Notes: a model not told the origin generated them from the sequence alone. Positions 21,380 to 36,006 are shown, counted from the stretch's first letter. The stretch is DNA of 64,000 nucleotides from Limnomonas spitsbergensis (GCA_037349105.1 JAYJMM010000039.1:6354501-6418500), one strand, 5' to 3'. Numbers and translations are program-made.

Positions 21380-22541
21380 AGAAGCTGAAAGGGGTGTAAT
21401 TGCTGTACTGAGCCGGGGGCAGTGGTTTTATTTATGGTAGCTGTGCGTATGTGGCTACGGCCCCAAGCTGCGCTGTTTCCTCAACTCCCACGCCCTGATT
21501 GGGAGTTGCTTTCTTTCTTTCTTTGCTGGACTGAGGGAGGTTACTGTTTGAACTGTTAAAGGGATTCCAATGTGGATACGGTTGCTGGAAGGTATCGGCT
21601 GTAAAGGTTTGATAAGACGTGAAGCTTGCAAATGCTGAATGAAGGCAGCTGCTGTATTTGCTGGAGGGAGGCACCTGATGTGATCGCTTGATGAAACTTC
21701 GAGTAATTCTGACTCCATCATCGATATTTTTCGTCATTACCTGTGCTGGTACCGGTATCATAATGTATCCAGCTTTTAAATGATTCTTCGTTATCGCCTG
21801 TGCTAGTACCGGTAGGTTATCCACAAAGCATGGTACATCCCAAGATTCGATGGTTGATCCAGGGTCAGGTGTGCAATCCGGGATTCACGGTTGGTCCATG
21901 CCTGATCTCATGTCTCATCCGGGATCCGATGGTAAATCCATGATTCGAAGGTTGATCCAGGATCGGATATGTTATCCGTTACAAGTAGTTAATACATGAT
22001 CAAACAGTTGATTCAAGATTTGAGTCGGCGTTCAAGGACTCATGCATGGTGTGTTTAGGAACCGGCGGTCTATTCTTGATCTGATGGTTGTTCCCGGATG
22101 GATTCACGGGTGAAACCTCCACCGCTGTCTGATCCCATATAAGAATTATGATCCCAAGACCTGATCCCTGGTCTAATGTCCAACGATCTGCGACCTGCTA
22201 TCTGATTCATCATCGAATGTCATATCCAGGACACGATCTAGGATCCTATGGGTGATCCAGGATCTGATGTCTGACCTAGGACCTGATGTCTGATCCAGGA
22301 TCTGAATAATTGATGACACACTGGTATCGAAACCACACCTCCACGCATGCACACTTTTTCTGTGGGGCATGCACACTTTCTGTGTGGGGCATGCACAATT
22401 TTTCTGTGGGGCATAAATCACAGAATAGCATGTGCTGTAAAGCTGTTTTAAGTACTGCATGCATGTAAAGTTTTGTGAAGTTTTGTATAGTTTTTTACAT
22501 TCCAACGGGGTATCACATGTGCCCATTAACCGGTACAGGCA

Positions 22542-22721
22542 CTAAATACGCTAAGGCGGCGAGCGAAAACGAGTATCCCCCCTGGGCAAGCGACCAACAC
22601 ACAACCACCGAGCAGTAGCTTGGGAATGAACCCCATAGTGCAGAAGATTAGCCCCAGTCATAAAACATGACGTGGGTGCAATATAGTTCGGTTGAACGCC
22701 TCCTAGGAAAATCGAGAAGGA
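22542..22721 (+). rRNA. Mitochondrial-type LSU rRNA-like fragment, unit 2
   Basis: Copy of the 9471-9650 fragment with the same 23S domain-I-like blocks and no differences that I noticed. Lying within the large repeat, it was multiplied with it and is not an independent insertion. Confidence 0.45.
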
Positions 22722-22936
22722 GACAAGAAAGTTTGAGTGACATTTATAAGTATGTGTAAAAACCGTGTGATGCGTGAGTGAAGCTACAGTGAGTTCAAGT
22801 GTTTCAAAATATGTGAACTAGGTGTGAAACTGTGTGACGCGTAACTTGAGTAAAGTGTTTAAAAGTTTGAACTGTATGTAAAAATCATTGAGATGAGGAT
22901 GAGCAATTTCTGTAAATGAGCCATTTCAATGTTACA

Positions 22937-23171
22937 TTACTGAACCCTCCCATACACTTTGCTTTTGGCCTCGCTGCGATTTTCCACGCGGAACTTGATC
23001 TTCTGCATTAACTTGTCGTTGGGATCCGGCTTCCGCATCCAACATGTGCTACTGACATTGATAGTGATACCCATGAGCTTGCACGCTGTTTTACACACCA
23101 GAGCCGCACAGTCCTCAGGAGTCCAGACCACTGTGCATGTCGGGACGTCTCGGCTGTACGCCAGTTTCGAC
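22937..23171 (-). CDS. Unrecognised 3' terminal exon candidate, unit 2
   Basis: Copy of the 9866-10100 exon, with one synonymous-position change (tcctcagg for tcttcagg). Upstream at about 23500-23600 a minus-strand frame (DVPVLDQYGSEVFTTQQ, then FDAWDMCLLPSG) is open here and in unit 3, but is interrupted by a stop in unit 1. That makes it a candidate upstream exon. The family is not recognised. Confidence 0.3.
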
Positions 23172-24655
23172 CTGGCCTGCGGCCAGCAGGGCTAAGGGCG
23201 GCAAGCCCCGTTATTGGGGCCACTGGTCTAGTGGTCTTACGCTGGGCCATGTTGCAAGGCCTGAAGGTGAAGCACAAGTGTTGATTCAGCAGTGTTTCAG
23301 CTACCCACATAATCCTGTTGCCGGGGGGGACCGATGCTGCAAGCCATGTTGCCGGGGGGGCCCCGATGCTGCAAGCCATGTTGCCGGGGGGGCCCCGATG
23401 CTGCAAGCCATGTTGCCGGGGGGGGCCCGATGCTGCAAGCCATGTTGCTGGGGGGGACCCGATGCTGCAAGCCATGTTGCTGGGGCCACTGGGCAGTAAG
23501 CACATGTCCCATGCATCAAATGTGATGCTCTGCTGGGTTGTAAACACTTCACTCCCGTACTGGTCAAGGACAGGAACATCCGTCTGTCGAAGGTGGTCTG
23601 CTCTGATTTAAAATAAGCTGCGGTCAAGGCAGCCCTCTTTGTGAAAAAACACATCCAGATCCACATTTTATTTTTGCCGCCCTGGTGCCAACCCTCCATA
23701 AGATGTGGTACCGGAGCCCACGGCATTCAAAATGTTCCAACCGTTTCGGTCCTTTGTAAGCACTTGCCTGTCCCAAACAGTCCCTTTCTTGTCCCATTCT
23801 TGTCACATAAAGGATGCTCGGCTGGACTTCGAAATGCCAGAAGGCCCAAAGGGCTGGTATCCACAATCAGCATGCGGACATACACTACAAGGACAAGGAG
23901 GCAAGGATACCACACACTTCCATAAAATCACCTTTTTTATATGAGGTCACCCTCTTAAAAAAAATGTCACATTTTTGATGCGAGATAATCCTTTTGATAC
24001 GAGGTCACACTGTTTTATGAGAGGTGTTTGATGCTAGGTCACAGGATTTCAAGCTATTCTGACTAAGTCCAGCTAGCTGGACGGCGGATGAATGCACTGT
24101 ACGATAAATTGGAAGACAGTCCGAGGGGAGACATAAAACGCTGACACCGAAGTGACCCCGGGGCCTGTCCTTCAAAATTTATGGGCAAATGTTGCGTCAA
24201 GTGCTTGGCCAGGACACGCCACCCCACAAAAAGCATCAGTCCTGAACATGCGTCCGAGTTACGTATCAACCTTCTCAGCAGCTGGCTCAGGGGCGGACTC
24301 GGTAGCGGCTTGTCACCCTAAACCCAGAGGGAACAGAGGCTCGAGACATAAAGCAGAAAATACCAGAAACTAACGCACGACAGCCTGGTGGGGGGCACGG
24401 CGCACGACGGCCTGGTGGGGGGCACGGCGCACAACATTGGCGTGCTCATCCACCGTTGTCAAGGTTCACGAGAGAGGGGCCGAGGGAAGGCTGTGATAAG
24501 AGACTGGGACTAGTAAAGCGTGTCCTCCTCCTCCTTGATAGCAGAAATCAGCGACCAGAGGTACCGACACCTCCACTCCATGTTCCCCACAGCTGCCGCG
24601 CACACCACTGACCAAATTAATCTCTGGATGACTATTGGCCTTGACTCATGGCGTA

Positions 24656-26441
24656 TCAATTTAAACCGGGTGAATTTAACCTAAACCGCTCGCAACCCAG
24701 CACCGAGTCCATCGCGTCCATCACCTCCTCAAAGACCAGGCCCGGGTGCGGGACCGCGCTGATGACGTGGCACTTGCCCAGCGACAAGTAGTGTTCCTTA
24801 ACGGGCAGCGAGGACGTCACAAACGTGTTAAAGCGCTTACGGATGGTCTCGGCATTGTCGTCGGCCCGCCCGCTGGTCTCTCCGCGCTTGAGCAGCCGCT
24901 TCTCCATCTCGTCCTCGGGGCAGTCGAAGAAGAGCACCGAGCGGCAGGGCATGATGGAGCTCTCAAACTCGGCGCCTTGGTCCAGGGCACGGGGGAAGCC
25001 ATCGATGAGGAAGAGCTTGCCTCCGCTCTTGATCATTGCATTTTTAAGCAATGTGATGGTCACCTGGGGAGAGGGAGGATGTTTCAACCTGTCACTAGCT
25101 GTTCCAAGCTAGCACTAGCTGTTACACGAGGTTGCAAGGCAGGAAAGAGGACATTTCAAAATTTGTTACAAGCTGTTACAAGGCAGGAAAGAGGACATTT
25201 CAAGAGCTTCATGGAGATTGCAAAGACGGCACTGTGCGAGCCTCATCTGTCACTGCGTGCCATCATGCCTTCACAGCAACCATGAGCAAGGAGCCAGAGT
25301 GCCTGAGTTGCCTAGGCATGCCCCCCCCATCTCTCTAGGTTCCCTACCAGCTACCTCTGCACGAACGTTGTGAAAAGGCTGCGGGCTGCTGCGTTTAACT
25401 TGTGAGAGTAACATACCGTGACCGCAAAATCAGCTACCAAAAACCTGAACCCTGGGAGGAGGGAACCAAGAACCCCGGAAACCCTTTACCTGGAATTCCT
25501 TAACCCTAAATAACCAGCAAGCCATACACCTTAACCTGTAAACCCAACCCTAAGCCTGGAAAGCCCGTCATGATTGTCTGCCTGTCGACCACGTTTATGG
25601 GTACTAGCTTCCATTCCTTCCTGCCCTCCACTCACGTGCATGGACACTAGCTTGCCCTTCCTCCCTGCCCTCCATTCACATGCATTGGCACTAGCTTCCC
25701 CTCCTCCCTGTCCTCCATTCACATGCATTGGCACTAGCTGTCCCTCCTCACTGTCCTCTGCTCACGTGCATGGGCACTCACTTCCCCTCCTCACTGCCCT
25801 CCACTCACATGCATGGACACTAGCTTCCTGTCCTCCCTGTCCTCCACTCACATGCATGTACACTAGCTTCCATTCCTCCCCGCCCTACACTCACGTGCAT
25901 GGGCATTATCTTCCATTCCTCCCTGTCCTCCACTCACATGCATGGACACTAGCTTCCATTCCTCACTGCCCTCTACTCACATGCATGTACACTAGCTTCC
26001 ATTCCTCACTGCCCTCCACTCACGTCCATGGACACTAGCTTCCATTCCTCACAACCCTCCGCTCACGTGCATGGGCACTCGCTTGCCCTTCCTCCCTGTG
26101 ATCCACTCACATGCAATGGTGCTCGCTTCCCCTCCTCCCTGCCTCCACTCACATGTATGGGCACTGGCTTTCTCATCTCTCTGCCCTCCACTCACATGCA
26201 TGGGCACAAGCTTGCCCTCCTTCATGAGGATGCCGCACTTGGTCCCCGCAACGCTGTTGCTGGCGACCTCATCTCTGAGCAGGTCCCCGGCCGAGAGGTG
26301 CACCACACCCGAGTACTTGGCCTTGATGCGGTCACATTGGGTGCCCTTGCCCGACCCAGGCCCACCCAGCACAAACACAATGGTGGTGTCGGCAGGCAGG
26401 TCACCCGCCACTGCGGGGACCACAAGGGGCGCCTCTTCCGC
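24656..26441 (-). CDS. UMP-CMP kinase A, unit 2
   Basis: The exons are 26441-26196 and 25063-24656. The deduced protein is identical to unit 1. The donor minisatellite is at 25595-26201. The unit-1-like silent base in the PVKEHY codons places this gene on the unit-1 side of the recombination switch in unit 2. Confidence 0.9.
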
Positions 26442-27424
26442 CTGGGAGGTATGGAAGTGTGAAGTAGGCAAACAAGTGTTAACCATTGAGTTTGAAGCAT
26501 TCGAGTCTCCAGGCACAGCGGGTTTCACAGGGGGCATGCCTCCTATGTCCGAGTAGCACACATGTCTGATAAGTGTGCGGCAAACAAGTGTGAATCTTGA
26601 CAGTGTGAAGCACACCATTTTAAAGCATGAATCCGGGCTATTTTTATGTGTATTTGCCTCAGGTTTTCAAGGGTTGGGCGGCCTCACTCTGTAAAGCCCA
26701 AGCAAAGGAAAGTGAGACAAGTTGCAAGCCCCCTGGCGTTGGCAGTAAACATATGCAGGTGGTATGCATGTAAACAAGCTTTTGAGAAAAACAATAAGAG
26801 GGAGTTGCTGTCAAAGACAGGAACCGACACACAAATCGACAACTCAAGACCTGATGCAAGAGCACCTTGAGGAGAAGGCGGGCAAGCGTTCCCCAAGCGC
26901 CTAGAAGAGGGAGGTCCTGTCAAAGACCAGGACTGACACACACATCGACAAAACCTCTTGCAAGGGCACCAGGAGGAGAAGGCGGGCAAGCGCTCCTTGA
27001 GCGCCTGTAAGAGGCGGCGATGAAGGGCCCTCATTTTACTTCTAATGAAAATCTGTTAATTGGAGATTAGAACAAGGAGAGGGGCCGAATCCAAGGGCCA
27101 AAGGGATGCATTGAACACAGTCATAAAAATTAAATGTAGATCCAGCACTAGCCGTGGGGCAGGAGAAGTGGAGAACAGTCCAATCAACAACAAAGGCCAG
27201 AGACCATCCATGATGGCGTTCTTGGGTTCTGCCCAACTTGTGCTGGTAAGTTGTGGTATGATAAAGGCTATCGGCAGGGGTTTTGAAATTGATGGACCAA
27301 TTTGTTATCATCGAGGTGATTTTTTTTGATTTTGATTTCCTTACAACTTTTTAAGTGGGCTTGATTGATTGGCATTGACTCGTGGCGTATAATATAATAT
27401 TAACCTCAACAGTGGGGGCATCGA

Positions 27425-27538
27425 GGGGTTGTAGTCTAGTGGCATGACGCCGATATCTCCGCCGTCTTCGGATGGTCTATCTTTGGCGCTACCCGCGCTT
27501 CAAATCGGAGAACCCCCGTTCAACTCGGGGCAACCCCA
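27425..27538 (+). tRNA. Intron-containing tRNA-like gene, unit 2
   Basis: Identical to 14354-14467 over all stems, the intron and the T-run that follows. Confidence 0.6.
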
Positions 27539-27774
27539 TTTTTTGTTGCTTCTTTCGCGTCTTCAACGAACACCATATTTTGACGTGTCGCAAGAAAGCC
27601 CAGCCCTTCAAAACGCAGCCAGTCAATCCCACCTACGCCTCAAGCACCAGCACCCAGTCCATGGCTTTGGACATTTCCTCAAACCACAGCCAGTCAATCC
27701 CACCCACGCCTCGAGCCCCAGCATCGAGTCCATCCCCTCCGACGCTTCCTCAAACCACAGCCAGTCAATCCCAC

Positions 27775-29230
27775 CTACGCTTTGAGCCCCAGCACTTCGT
27801 CCATGGCCTTCAAGTCTTGGACACGTCTGCAAAGCGTGGCCAGACAATCCCAACTCTGCCTCAAACCCCAGCATCGAGTCCATAGCCTTATAGACCCCTT
27901 AAATCGGCAGGCCTTGAAACCCACCTCTGCCTTGAGCCCCAGCACCGCGTCCATGGCCTTGGACACCTCCTCGAAGACCAGGCCCGGGTGCGGGACCGCG
28001 CTGATGACGTGGCACTTGCCCAGCGACAGGTAGTGGTCCTTGACAGGCAGCGAGGACGTCACAAACGTGTTAAAGCGCTTGCGGATGGTCTCGGCATTGT
28101 CGTCGGCCCGCCCGCTGGTCTCCCCGCGCTTGAGCAGCCGCTTCTCCATCTCGTCCTCGGGGCAGTCGAAGAAAAGCACCGAGCGGCAGGGCATGATGGA
28201 GCTCTCAAACTCAGCGCCTTGGTCTAATGCACGGGGGAAGCCATCGATGAGAAAGAGCTTGCCTCCGCTCTTGATCATTGCATTCTTAAGCAACGTGATG
28301 GTCACCTGGAGTCAGGGGGGAAGCAAAAAAAACGTTACAAGCTGTAACGTGCTGTTTCAAGGTGTTACGAGCTGTTACATCTGTTCCAAGCTGTTATTAG
28401 CTGTTGCAAGGTGTTGCAAGGCAGGAGAGAGGTCAACAGCTGTTACATGCCGTGTTTGAATTGTGGTAAGAGCTGTTGCAAGCTGTTACTAGCTGTCACA
28501 AGATATTGCGAGGCAGGAGGGAGAACATTTCAGAAACTTCCAGGAGGCTGCCAGGACTACACTGTACAAGCCACGTCCAAGTTGTCACAAGCTGTTACTA
28601 GCTGTTATAAGACGTTGCAAGGCAAGGAGGTAGAAAATTCTGCACTGTATAAGCCAAGTCCGTTACTGATGGCCACAAGGGGAGCGAAGCTGGCAAGCGC
28701 AGCCCTTCGACAGCTTAAATGTCAAACGATACGCGGGCAGGGGCTGCGTGCCTTCATGCCTTCCTGGCAATCATGAGCAAGGAGCCAGAGTGCCTGAGTT
28801 GCCCAGACATGCCCCCATCTCTCTAGGTTCCCTACCAGGTACCTCTGCATGACCGTCTTGAAAAAGGCTGTGGGCTGCTGCATTCATCTTGTGAGAGTAA
28901 CGCAAAGTGACCGCAAAATCAGCTACCCAACCCTAGGCCTGGAAAGCCCGTCATGCTTGCTTTCCCACCCTGCCCTCCACTCACATGCATGGGCACTAGC
29001 TTGCCCTCCTTCATGAGGATGCCGCACTTGGTCCCCGCAACGCTGTTGCTGGCGACCTCATCTCTGAGCAAGTCCCCGGCCGAGAGGTGCACCACACCCG
29101 AGTACTTGGCCTTGATGCGGTCACATTGGGTGCCCTTGCCTGACCCAGGCCCGCCCAGCACAAACACAATAGTAGTGTCGGCAGGCAGGTCACCGGCCAC
29201 TGCGGGGACCACAAGGGGCGCCTCTTCCGC
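27775..29230 (-). CDS. UMP-CMP kinase B, unit 2 (upstream exon missing)
   Basis: The exons are 29230-28985 and 28305-27775. Same protein as unit 1, with the extended C-terminus. As in unit 1, the upstream Ala/Pro-rich exon is absent because the repeat junction at 29466 replaces it. Confidence 0.85.
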
Positions 29231-29982
29231 CTGGGAGGTATGGAAGTGTGAAACAAGTCACAGATAGCGTGAAAATACGCAGTTTGCAGAATCCATTACA
29301 TCATGATCCTCATCCATGGCTCTAAGACAACATTCCCAATTGCACTGTGGTGTCCACATTTTAATTTTGCAGCCTGTCGCTGCTGTTGCTTGTGAATTGT
29401 ATGCACGAGTATTCAGTGCTGCATTGTATGCACGAGTGGCCAGTGCTGCATTGAAACTGGTAAACTGCGCAGATCTGTTGCAGATGTGTTGCTGCACCTG
29501 CGCAGATCTGTTGCAGATCTGTTGCTGCACCTGCGCAGATCTGTTGCAGACGTGTTGCTGCACCTGCGCAGATCTGTTGCAGATCTGTTGCAGATGTGTT
29601 GCTGCACCTGCGCAGATCTGTTGCAGATCTGTTGGAGATCTGTTGCTGCACCTGCGCAGATCTGTTGCAGATCTGTTGCTGCACCTGCGCAAGAGTGCAA
29701 CGGGCTTTATTGTATTGCACTCCAGATACAATTTACATAAATTTAGCTACAGTTCATACGGTATACAATGCAGTTGTAATTCAGCTTCATCAGGGCCTGT
29801 GCAATTCAGCTACAGTTCATATATAATCAAGTTATAAATCAGCTACATCACAGCCTGTGGCACATTTCCTCTCCCCTTGCTTGTGCCTTAAGTCTATAAG
29901 CAGCGGTTGGAGTTGGTGGCCATTCAGAGTTGACCGCTTGATTTCTGCTGTGCCTCCTTGCTTTCCCTTTTCGTCCGAGCAG

Positions 29983-32900
29983 CTGTTGGAGTTGGTGGCC
30001 ACTCTAAGGAGTCGCACCTCACAGCTACTTCACCAGGTGAGGGCGGGAAGGTGCGGGCGATAAATGCAATTGTAATTATCACTGTGATCACAATTTTCCT
30101 GGAAATATTTCAGGACTGCTTTGCGTTCGTTTGTCAGTTTTTCACTGCTGTTTTTAACACCCATATTCGTCTGTTATTTTCTGCTGTTTTTTTTACATTG
30201 GTTTTCGTACGTTATCCTCTGCTGTTTTTTTTATACGGTGACGGTTTTCTTCTGTTACTGTACGTTCGCGCACAGATATTAAGTGCAATGGGTGCGCGAT
30301 AGGCAGCGCGGACCATGCCATAATATCTGTAGTGCACAATACTGACGCTGGGCAAAGTCAGTTATGATCGGTTGAAATTAGACGGAATGGGTTGGAATCT
30401 AATAGTGCGTGGAACACCGGTAATATACAATTAAATGTCCCTCTGCGGGACGTAATCAACAATTAGAAGCTACCTGCGGTGCGTCATAAACAAATAATAA
30501 TAAACGTGCTTTCCTAGGGGTGCGAGAAGACTATTCAAATGTAAAGTATTCTCTGCAGATTTTTTAGTACCCGTGTGTCTGTTATTTTCTGCTCTTTTTT
30601 AATACCGTTATGTACCTCTTATTCTCTGCTGTTAATTATAGTACTGGTACCGTATGTTACTCTTTGCTGTTTTTTTAAAATGTTTTCCGTCAGTTATTTT
30701 CTGCTGTTTTTCTGAAACCCTATTTAATGCCTTGCTCTGGCCATCCCTGTTCTTTTATAACTCCTTCCCACTGCCCACATCGTTACTGAGTCTGCTAGTG
30801 GCGCGCACTCGCAGTCTGGCCGTTGTAGCTGAATCGTAGCTGAAACATTCTGAAGCATGCACTGCTGGTAACGTTACAGAGGCAGCTGGTGGTGCCTCTT
30901 TACAGCAAGCCTGACCGCGTTAATGTAGCTGGATTGTAGCTGACACATCATGAATTGTTGCTGACACGTCCTGAATTGTAGCTGAAACATCCTGAATTCT
31001 AGCTGAAACGTCCTGAAGTATGAACTGCTGGTTATGTTACAGAGGTTGCTGGTGGCGCGTCCTCACAGCCTGGATGCTGTAGCTGAATTGTTGCTGAATT
31101 GTAGCTAAATTGTAGCTGAAGCATGCACTGCTGATTACAGAGATTGCTGGTGGCGCGTCCTCGCAGCCTGGATGCGGTGTCTGTGGTAGACGACGGCCTG
31201 CTACTATATCCTTGGCAGGTGAAACGGTGAAATGGTGATATGAAGTGAATGGTGATATGAATGGTGATAAGAAGTACAAGGGACAATGATAAGATGTACA
31301 CACGGCTACTTTTATGTATCACAATGGTGTACGTTAGTCAGAGTAATGATGGATGGTATGATGTGCTACGTATGCACAGCATAGAGCCTCGTGTTCCACG
31401 GGTCCTGAAGCCCGAACTTTCTGCATGGCCTAAACCCTAACATCCTGCACATCTTAAACCCTAAACATGCACACCAGTACTGCTCAAAGTTGAAAGTTGA
31501 AATTTCAAATTCAAAATTCAAAACCCTTGTCCGTCTCCCCTGCCCCCAGGCCGCTGCCGCTGGAGATGAACGCATGCACCGACAGCTGATGGGCATGCCA
31601 GACGGCGCTCGCATGGCGCTGGCACGTCTGGCCGTGCGCGGCGCCGTCGCGGCGGCACGCATGGAGTTGCTGGCTACCGCGTCGGGTAGATCCGCCGCCA
31701 GGGATCCGGATCCGGACATCCACCGCGACGTGCGCGGTGGATCCGCGGAGGATCCGCGGAGGCGGCGGGCTGAGGAGCAACTGTCCGCGGTGCTCGCGAC
31801 CGGGGCGTGGTGGGGCGTCGGCTCCGGAACCGCGAGAAGGGGCGGCTCCGGAACCGCTGCGGGAAACGGCCAGGCCCGTGGCTCCGAAGCCGGCAGTTAC
31901 CATGATGATGATGATGATGATGATGATGACGGTGATGATGAGGTGGATGAGAACCGCCTGGCTGGCGACCTGGCGCTCATGATGGAAGCGCCTGTCAGGT
32001 GCGGGAACAGGCCACTGCTAACGGTAAATGTACCTTTGGGGAGGCAGGCAGCTTCGTAACGTGATTCACATTAAAAGAATCAATACAGGGGGCAGGAGGC
32101 AGCTTGGTAACGTGTTTTGCATTTTTTTTAAAGGATACAGGAGGCAGGCAGGCTGGGTAATGCGTTAAGCACTGAAATGAACGTGGGGGCAGTAGACAGC
32201 TTGGTGGGGTCCACGATGCCCTAAACTCTTTCAGTTGGAAACCCTTTAAGTTGAAACCCTGGAAGTTGGAAACCTCTTAACCCTGAAGTATCAGCCCTCA
32301 ACCCTTCTGCATTAGCCCTAAAACCCCAAGCCCTGCACCCCGCAGGTACAGCGTGGAACGTCTCCTGGGTGGCCACAAGACCACTTCACTCTTTAAGCCT
32401 CCGGAGCCTACCGACGAACGGGACGGCGGCATGCAACGGGCGGAAGTGTCAGAGGAGACGCAGCAGGCGGCGGCGGCGGCGGCTCCCGGTGCTGCTGCGG
32501 AAGCGGCGGCAGCGGCGGCAGCGGCGGCAGCGGCGGCGGCTACCCCCGGTGTTGCTACTACTGCTGGAGCTGCTGCTGCTGATATTTCTGGTGCAGCTGC
32601 CGCTGCTGCCCCCGATTCTGCAGCAGCAGCCGACGTGCGAGGTGTTCCCCGCTGGCGGGCAGGCGTTCAGATGTCCGCGTGGTTGCGGTGGGGTAGCCTG
32701 CTCTCCTTCGACTCGCCCCTCGCGGCACACTCGTTGCAGGTGAGCGGAACGGAGCAAGCGGATGTAACTTCTGTATCGAAGCTGGCCGGAAGCCACCCGG
32801 TAGCTGGCCGGAAGTCGGGGAAAACTTGCTCTCGACAGAACGGCTCTTTGTTTATTGTAGCTGGTTGACAAGTGGGGGGGGGCAGGGGGAGCTGGCTAGA

Positions 32901-34449
32901 AACCAGTTTCCGGAAGTGCATCTCAACCTATCCCCCCTGCCCCCTCCCCCTCTTCCCCTTTCCTTACCTCCTCACTCCTCCTCCCCCCTCATGCCACCTC
33001 TACCCCCCCCCCTTTCCTTCACCCCTCACATTACCTCTACCCCCCCCCTTGCCTCCGACCCTTCCACCTCCTCTACCCCCCCCCCATGCCTCCACCCCTC
33101 ATGCTCCCTCACCCCTTGCACAGCCGACTCTCCGCAAGCACTGGACATGCCCTGGCTGTGGAGGAAAGACCATCGGTGAGCAAGGGCGACTGGGCTCAAA
33201 ACCTGGATGGTTGGAAACCTGGATAATCGTATAGGAACGCAAAGCTGGATGATTGGAAAGCTGTATTATTGCAAAGCTGGATAATTGGAAACTAGCGTAC
33301 CAGCAACCTGACACCTGAAACATGAGAGCTTCTGATGCTCCTAGTTGCTCGGGCAGATTCATCGCATGCGCCGCCGCCGCCACACCACCACCGTGTCTGC
33401 AACCGTACCGCCACCCCTGCACCGCTGTACCGCAGGCACATATGACGAGATCCGATCACACCTGGACTCCTGCGGGCCTGCCCAAAGTATGAACCAGCAG
33501 CAGAGGGAGGCAGGAGGCTACCTGGCCGGGCCGGGGAGCGCGGCGCCGGGCTCCTCCGCAGACGATGCCGCCGCGGCAGACCCCGGGGGCCTAAGGACAG
33601 CCGAGAGGAAGGGGGGTGGACGGGCAGCGTCGGTAGTGGAGGCCGGGGCGGCGGATGGGGCGGTAGGGGGGTCCGCTGGCGGGGACGGTGAGATGCCGGC
33701 GGCGGGCGTCAGCCGCAGGGCGCCTGCTGCTGCTACGGGGGAGCCTTCTCGGCAGCCGTCTGGATCTGGGAGGGTGGATCTAGGTGCAGGGGAGCCTGGA
33801 TCTGGCGGGGTGGATCTAGCTGGATCCGGCGGGAATCGCGACGAGTCCGTGCCTGAGGACAGTCTGCTGGACGACTACTTTCACAAAAAGGTGTGTATCT
33901 ACTGGATAGCTCTTGTAGCCTTAACCTTAACCCCAAGCCTAAGCCCTGTACCTTATAGCCTTAAACTTAACCCCACCCCTGTGTACCTTTTGAATTTAAA
34001 CTTAATCCCAAGCCTTAGCCCTAAGCCTGAGAACCTCAACCAAGACACCAGCCCTAAGCCCTTAACCCTATAACCTGATTTGTGTGTTACGTGTCCTTCC
34101 CCCCCAGGTGAAATGGGGACGCCGGCTGCCTATGACCAGGGCACACCCTGGCCCTGCGGACAACAGCGCCCGCGCTGCACCACTGTCCGCTCCATCCCGC
34201 AGAACCCCTGCCGAGATAGCGAGGGGCGCCCCCGCAGGGCCGAGGGATGGCAGTGGGGCCTTGGACTGGGCTACCCAGGGGGCAGGAATGGAGCCAGAGG
34301 CAGATGAGGCGATGGCGGTGGCACCCCGAGCTCCGCCCCCCGCTAACGCCAAGCGCTTTGAGTGCCCCGTGTGTGGTGTGGTTGCCTCATGGACTCCTGT
34401 GCAAGTCCTACAACACCGACTTACACACTCGGCAGAGGCGAAGGCATAG
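29983..34449 (+). CDS. UBZ4/C2H2-type zinc-finger protein, unit 3
   Basis: The exons are 29983-30036, 31550-31998, 32346-32739, 33124-33175, 33436-33890 and 34108-34449. The coding sequence appears the same as unit 2 (longer Ala tract, HRLTH). It lacks the unit-1 upstream region for the same reason as unit 2. Confidence 0.65.
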
Positions 34450-35611
34450 AGAAGCTGAAAGGGGTGTAATTGCTGTACTGAGCCGGGGGCAGTGGTTTTA
34501 TTTATGGTAGCTGTGCGTATGTGGCTACGGCCCCAAGCTGCGCTGTTTCCTCAACTCCCACGCCCTGATTGGGAGTTGCTTTCTTTCTTTCTTTGCTGGA
34601 CTGAGGGAGGTTACTGTTTGAACTGTTAAAGGGATTCCAATGTGGATACGGTTGCTGGAAGGTATCGGCTGTAAAGGTTTGATAAGACGTGAAGCTTGCA
34701 AATGCTGAATGAAGGCAGCTGCTGTATTTGCTGGAGGGAGGCACCTGATGTGATCGCTTGATGAAACTTCGAGTAATTCTGACTCCATCATCGATATTTT
34801 TCGTCATTACCTGTGCTGGTACCGGTATCATAATGTATCCAGCTTTTAAATGATTCTTCGTTATCGCCTGTGCTAGTACCGGTAGGTTATCCACAAAGCA
34901 TGGTACATCCCAAGATTCGATGGTTGATCCAGGGTCAGGTGTGCAATCCGGGATTCACGGTTGGTCCATGCCTGATCTCATGTCTCATCCGGGATCCGAT
35001 GGTAAATCCATGATTCGAAGGTTGATCCAGGATCGGATATGTTATCCGTTACAAGTAGTTAATACATGATCAAACAGTTGATTCAAGATTTGAGTCGGCG
35101 TTCAAGGACTCATGCATGGTGTGTTTAGGAACCGGCGGTCTATTCTTGATCTGATGGTTGTTCCCGGATGGATTCACGGGTGAAACCTCCACCGCTGTCT
35201 GATCCCATATAAGAATTATGATCCCAAGACCTGATCCCTGGTCTAATGTCCAACGATCTGCGACCTGCTATCTGATTCATCATCGAATGTCATATCCAGG
35301 ACACGATCTAGGATCCTATGGGTGATCCAGGATCTGATGTCTGACCTAGGACCTGATGTCTGATCCAGGATCTGAATAATTGATGACACACTGGTATCGA
35401 AACCACACCTCCACGCATGCACACTTTTTCTGTGGGGCATGCACACTTTCTGTGTGGGGCATGCACAATTTTTCTGTGGGGCATAAATCACAGAATAGCA
35501 TGTGCTGTAAAGCTGTTTTAAGTACTGCATGCATGTAAAGTTTTGTGAAGTTTTGTATAGTTTTTTACATTCCAACGGGGTATCACATGTGCCCATTAAC
35601 CGGTACAGGCA

Positions 35612-35791
35612 CTAAATACGCTAAGGCGGCGAGCGAAAACGAGTATCCCCCCTGGGCAAGCGACCAACACACAACCACCGAGCAGTAGCTTGGGAATGAA
35701 CCCCATAGTGCAGAAGATTAGCCCCAGTCATAAAACATGACGTGGGTGCAATATAGTTCGGTTGAACGCCTCCTAGGAAAATCGAGAAGGA
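35612..35791 (+). rRNA. Mitochondrial-type LSU rRNA-like fragment, unit 3
   Basis: Copy of the 9471-9650 fragment within the third large unit, with the same ordered LSU-like blocks. Confidence 0.45.
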
Positions 35792-36006
35792 GACAAGAAA
35801 GTTTGAGTGACATTTATAAGTATGTGTAAAAACCGTGTGATGCGTGAGTGAAGCTACAGTGAGTTCAAGTGTTTCAAAATATGTGAACTAGGTGTGAAAC
35901 TGTGTGACGCGTAACTTGAGTAAAGTGTTTAAAAGTTTGAACTGTATGTAAAAATCATTGAGATGAGGATGAGCAATTTCTGTAAATGAGCCATTTCAAT
36001 GTTACA

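Larger units (their letters stand above)
16395..29465. repeat. 13-kb tandem segment, unit 2 (recombinant)
   Basis: This is the second direct copy. Its left half carries the unit-3 variants: the 148-bp deletion, the longer Ala tract, Leu in the last finger, and caccctctt near 23950. Its right half carries the unit-1 variants: tgttcctta near 24792, the tRNA-like sequence identical to unit 1, and cctgtgatcc near 26095. The switch lies between about 23.97 and 24.79 kb. A private change is cgtatg near 17098. Its left junction fuses the tail of kinase B of unit 1 to the minisatellite. Confidence 0.97.
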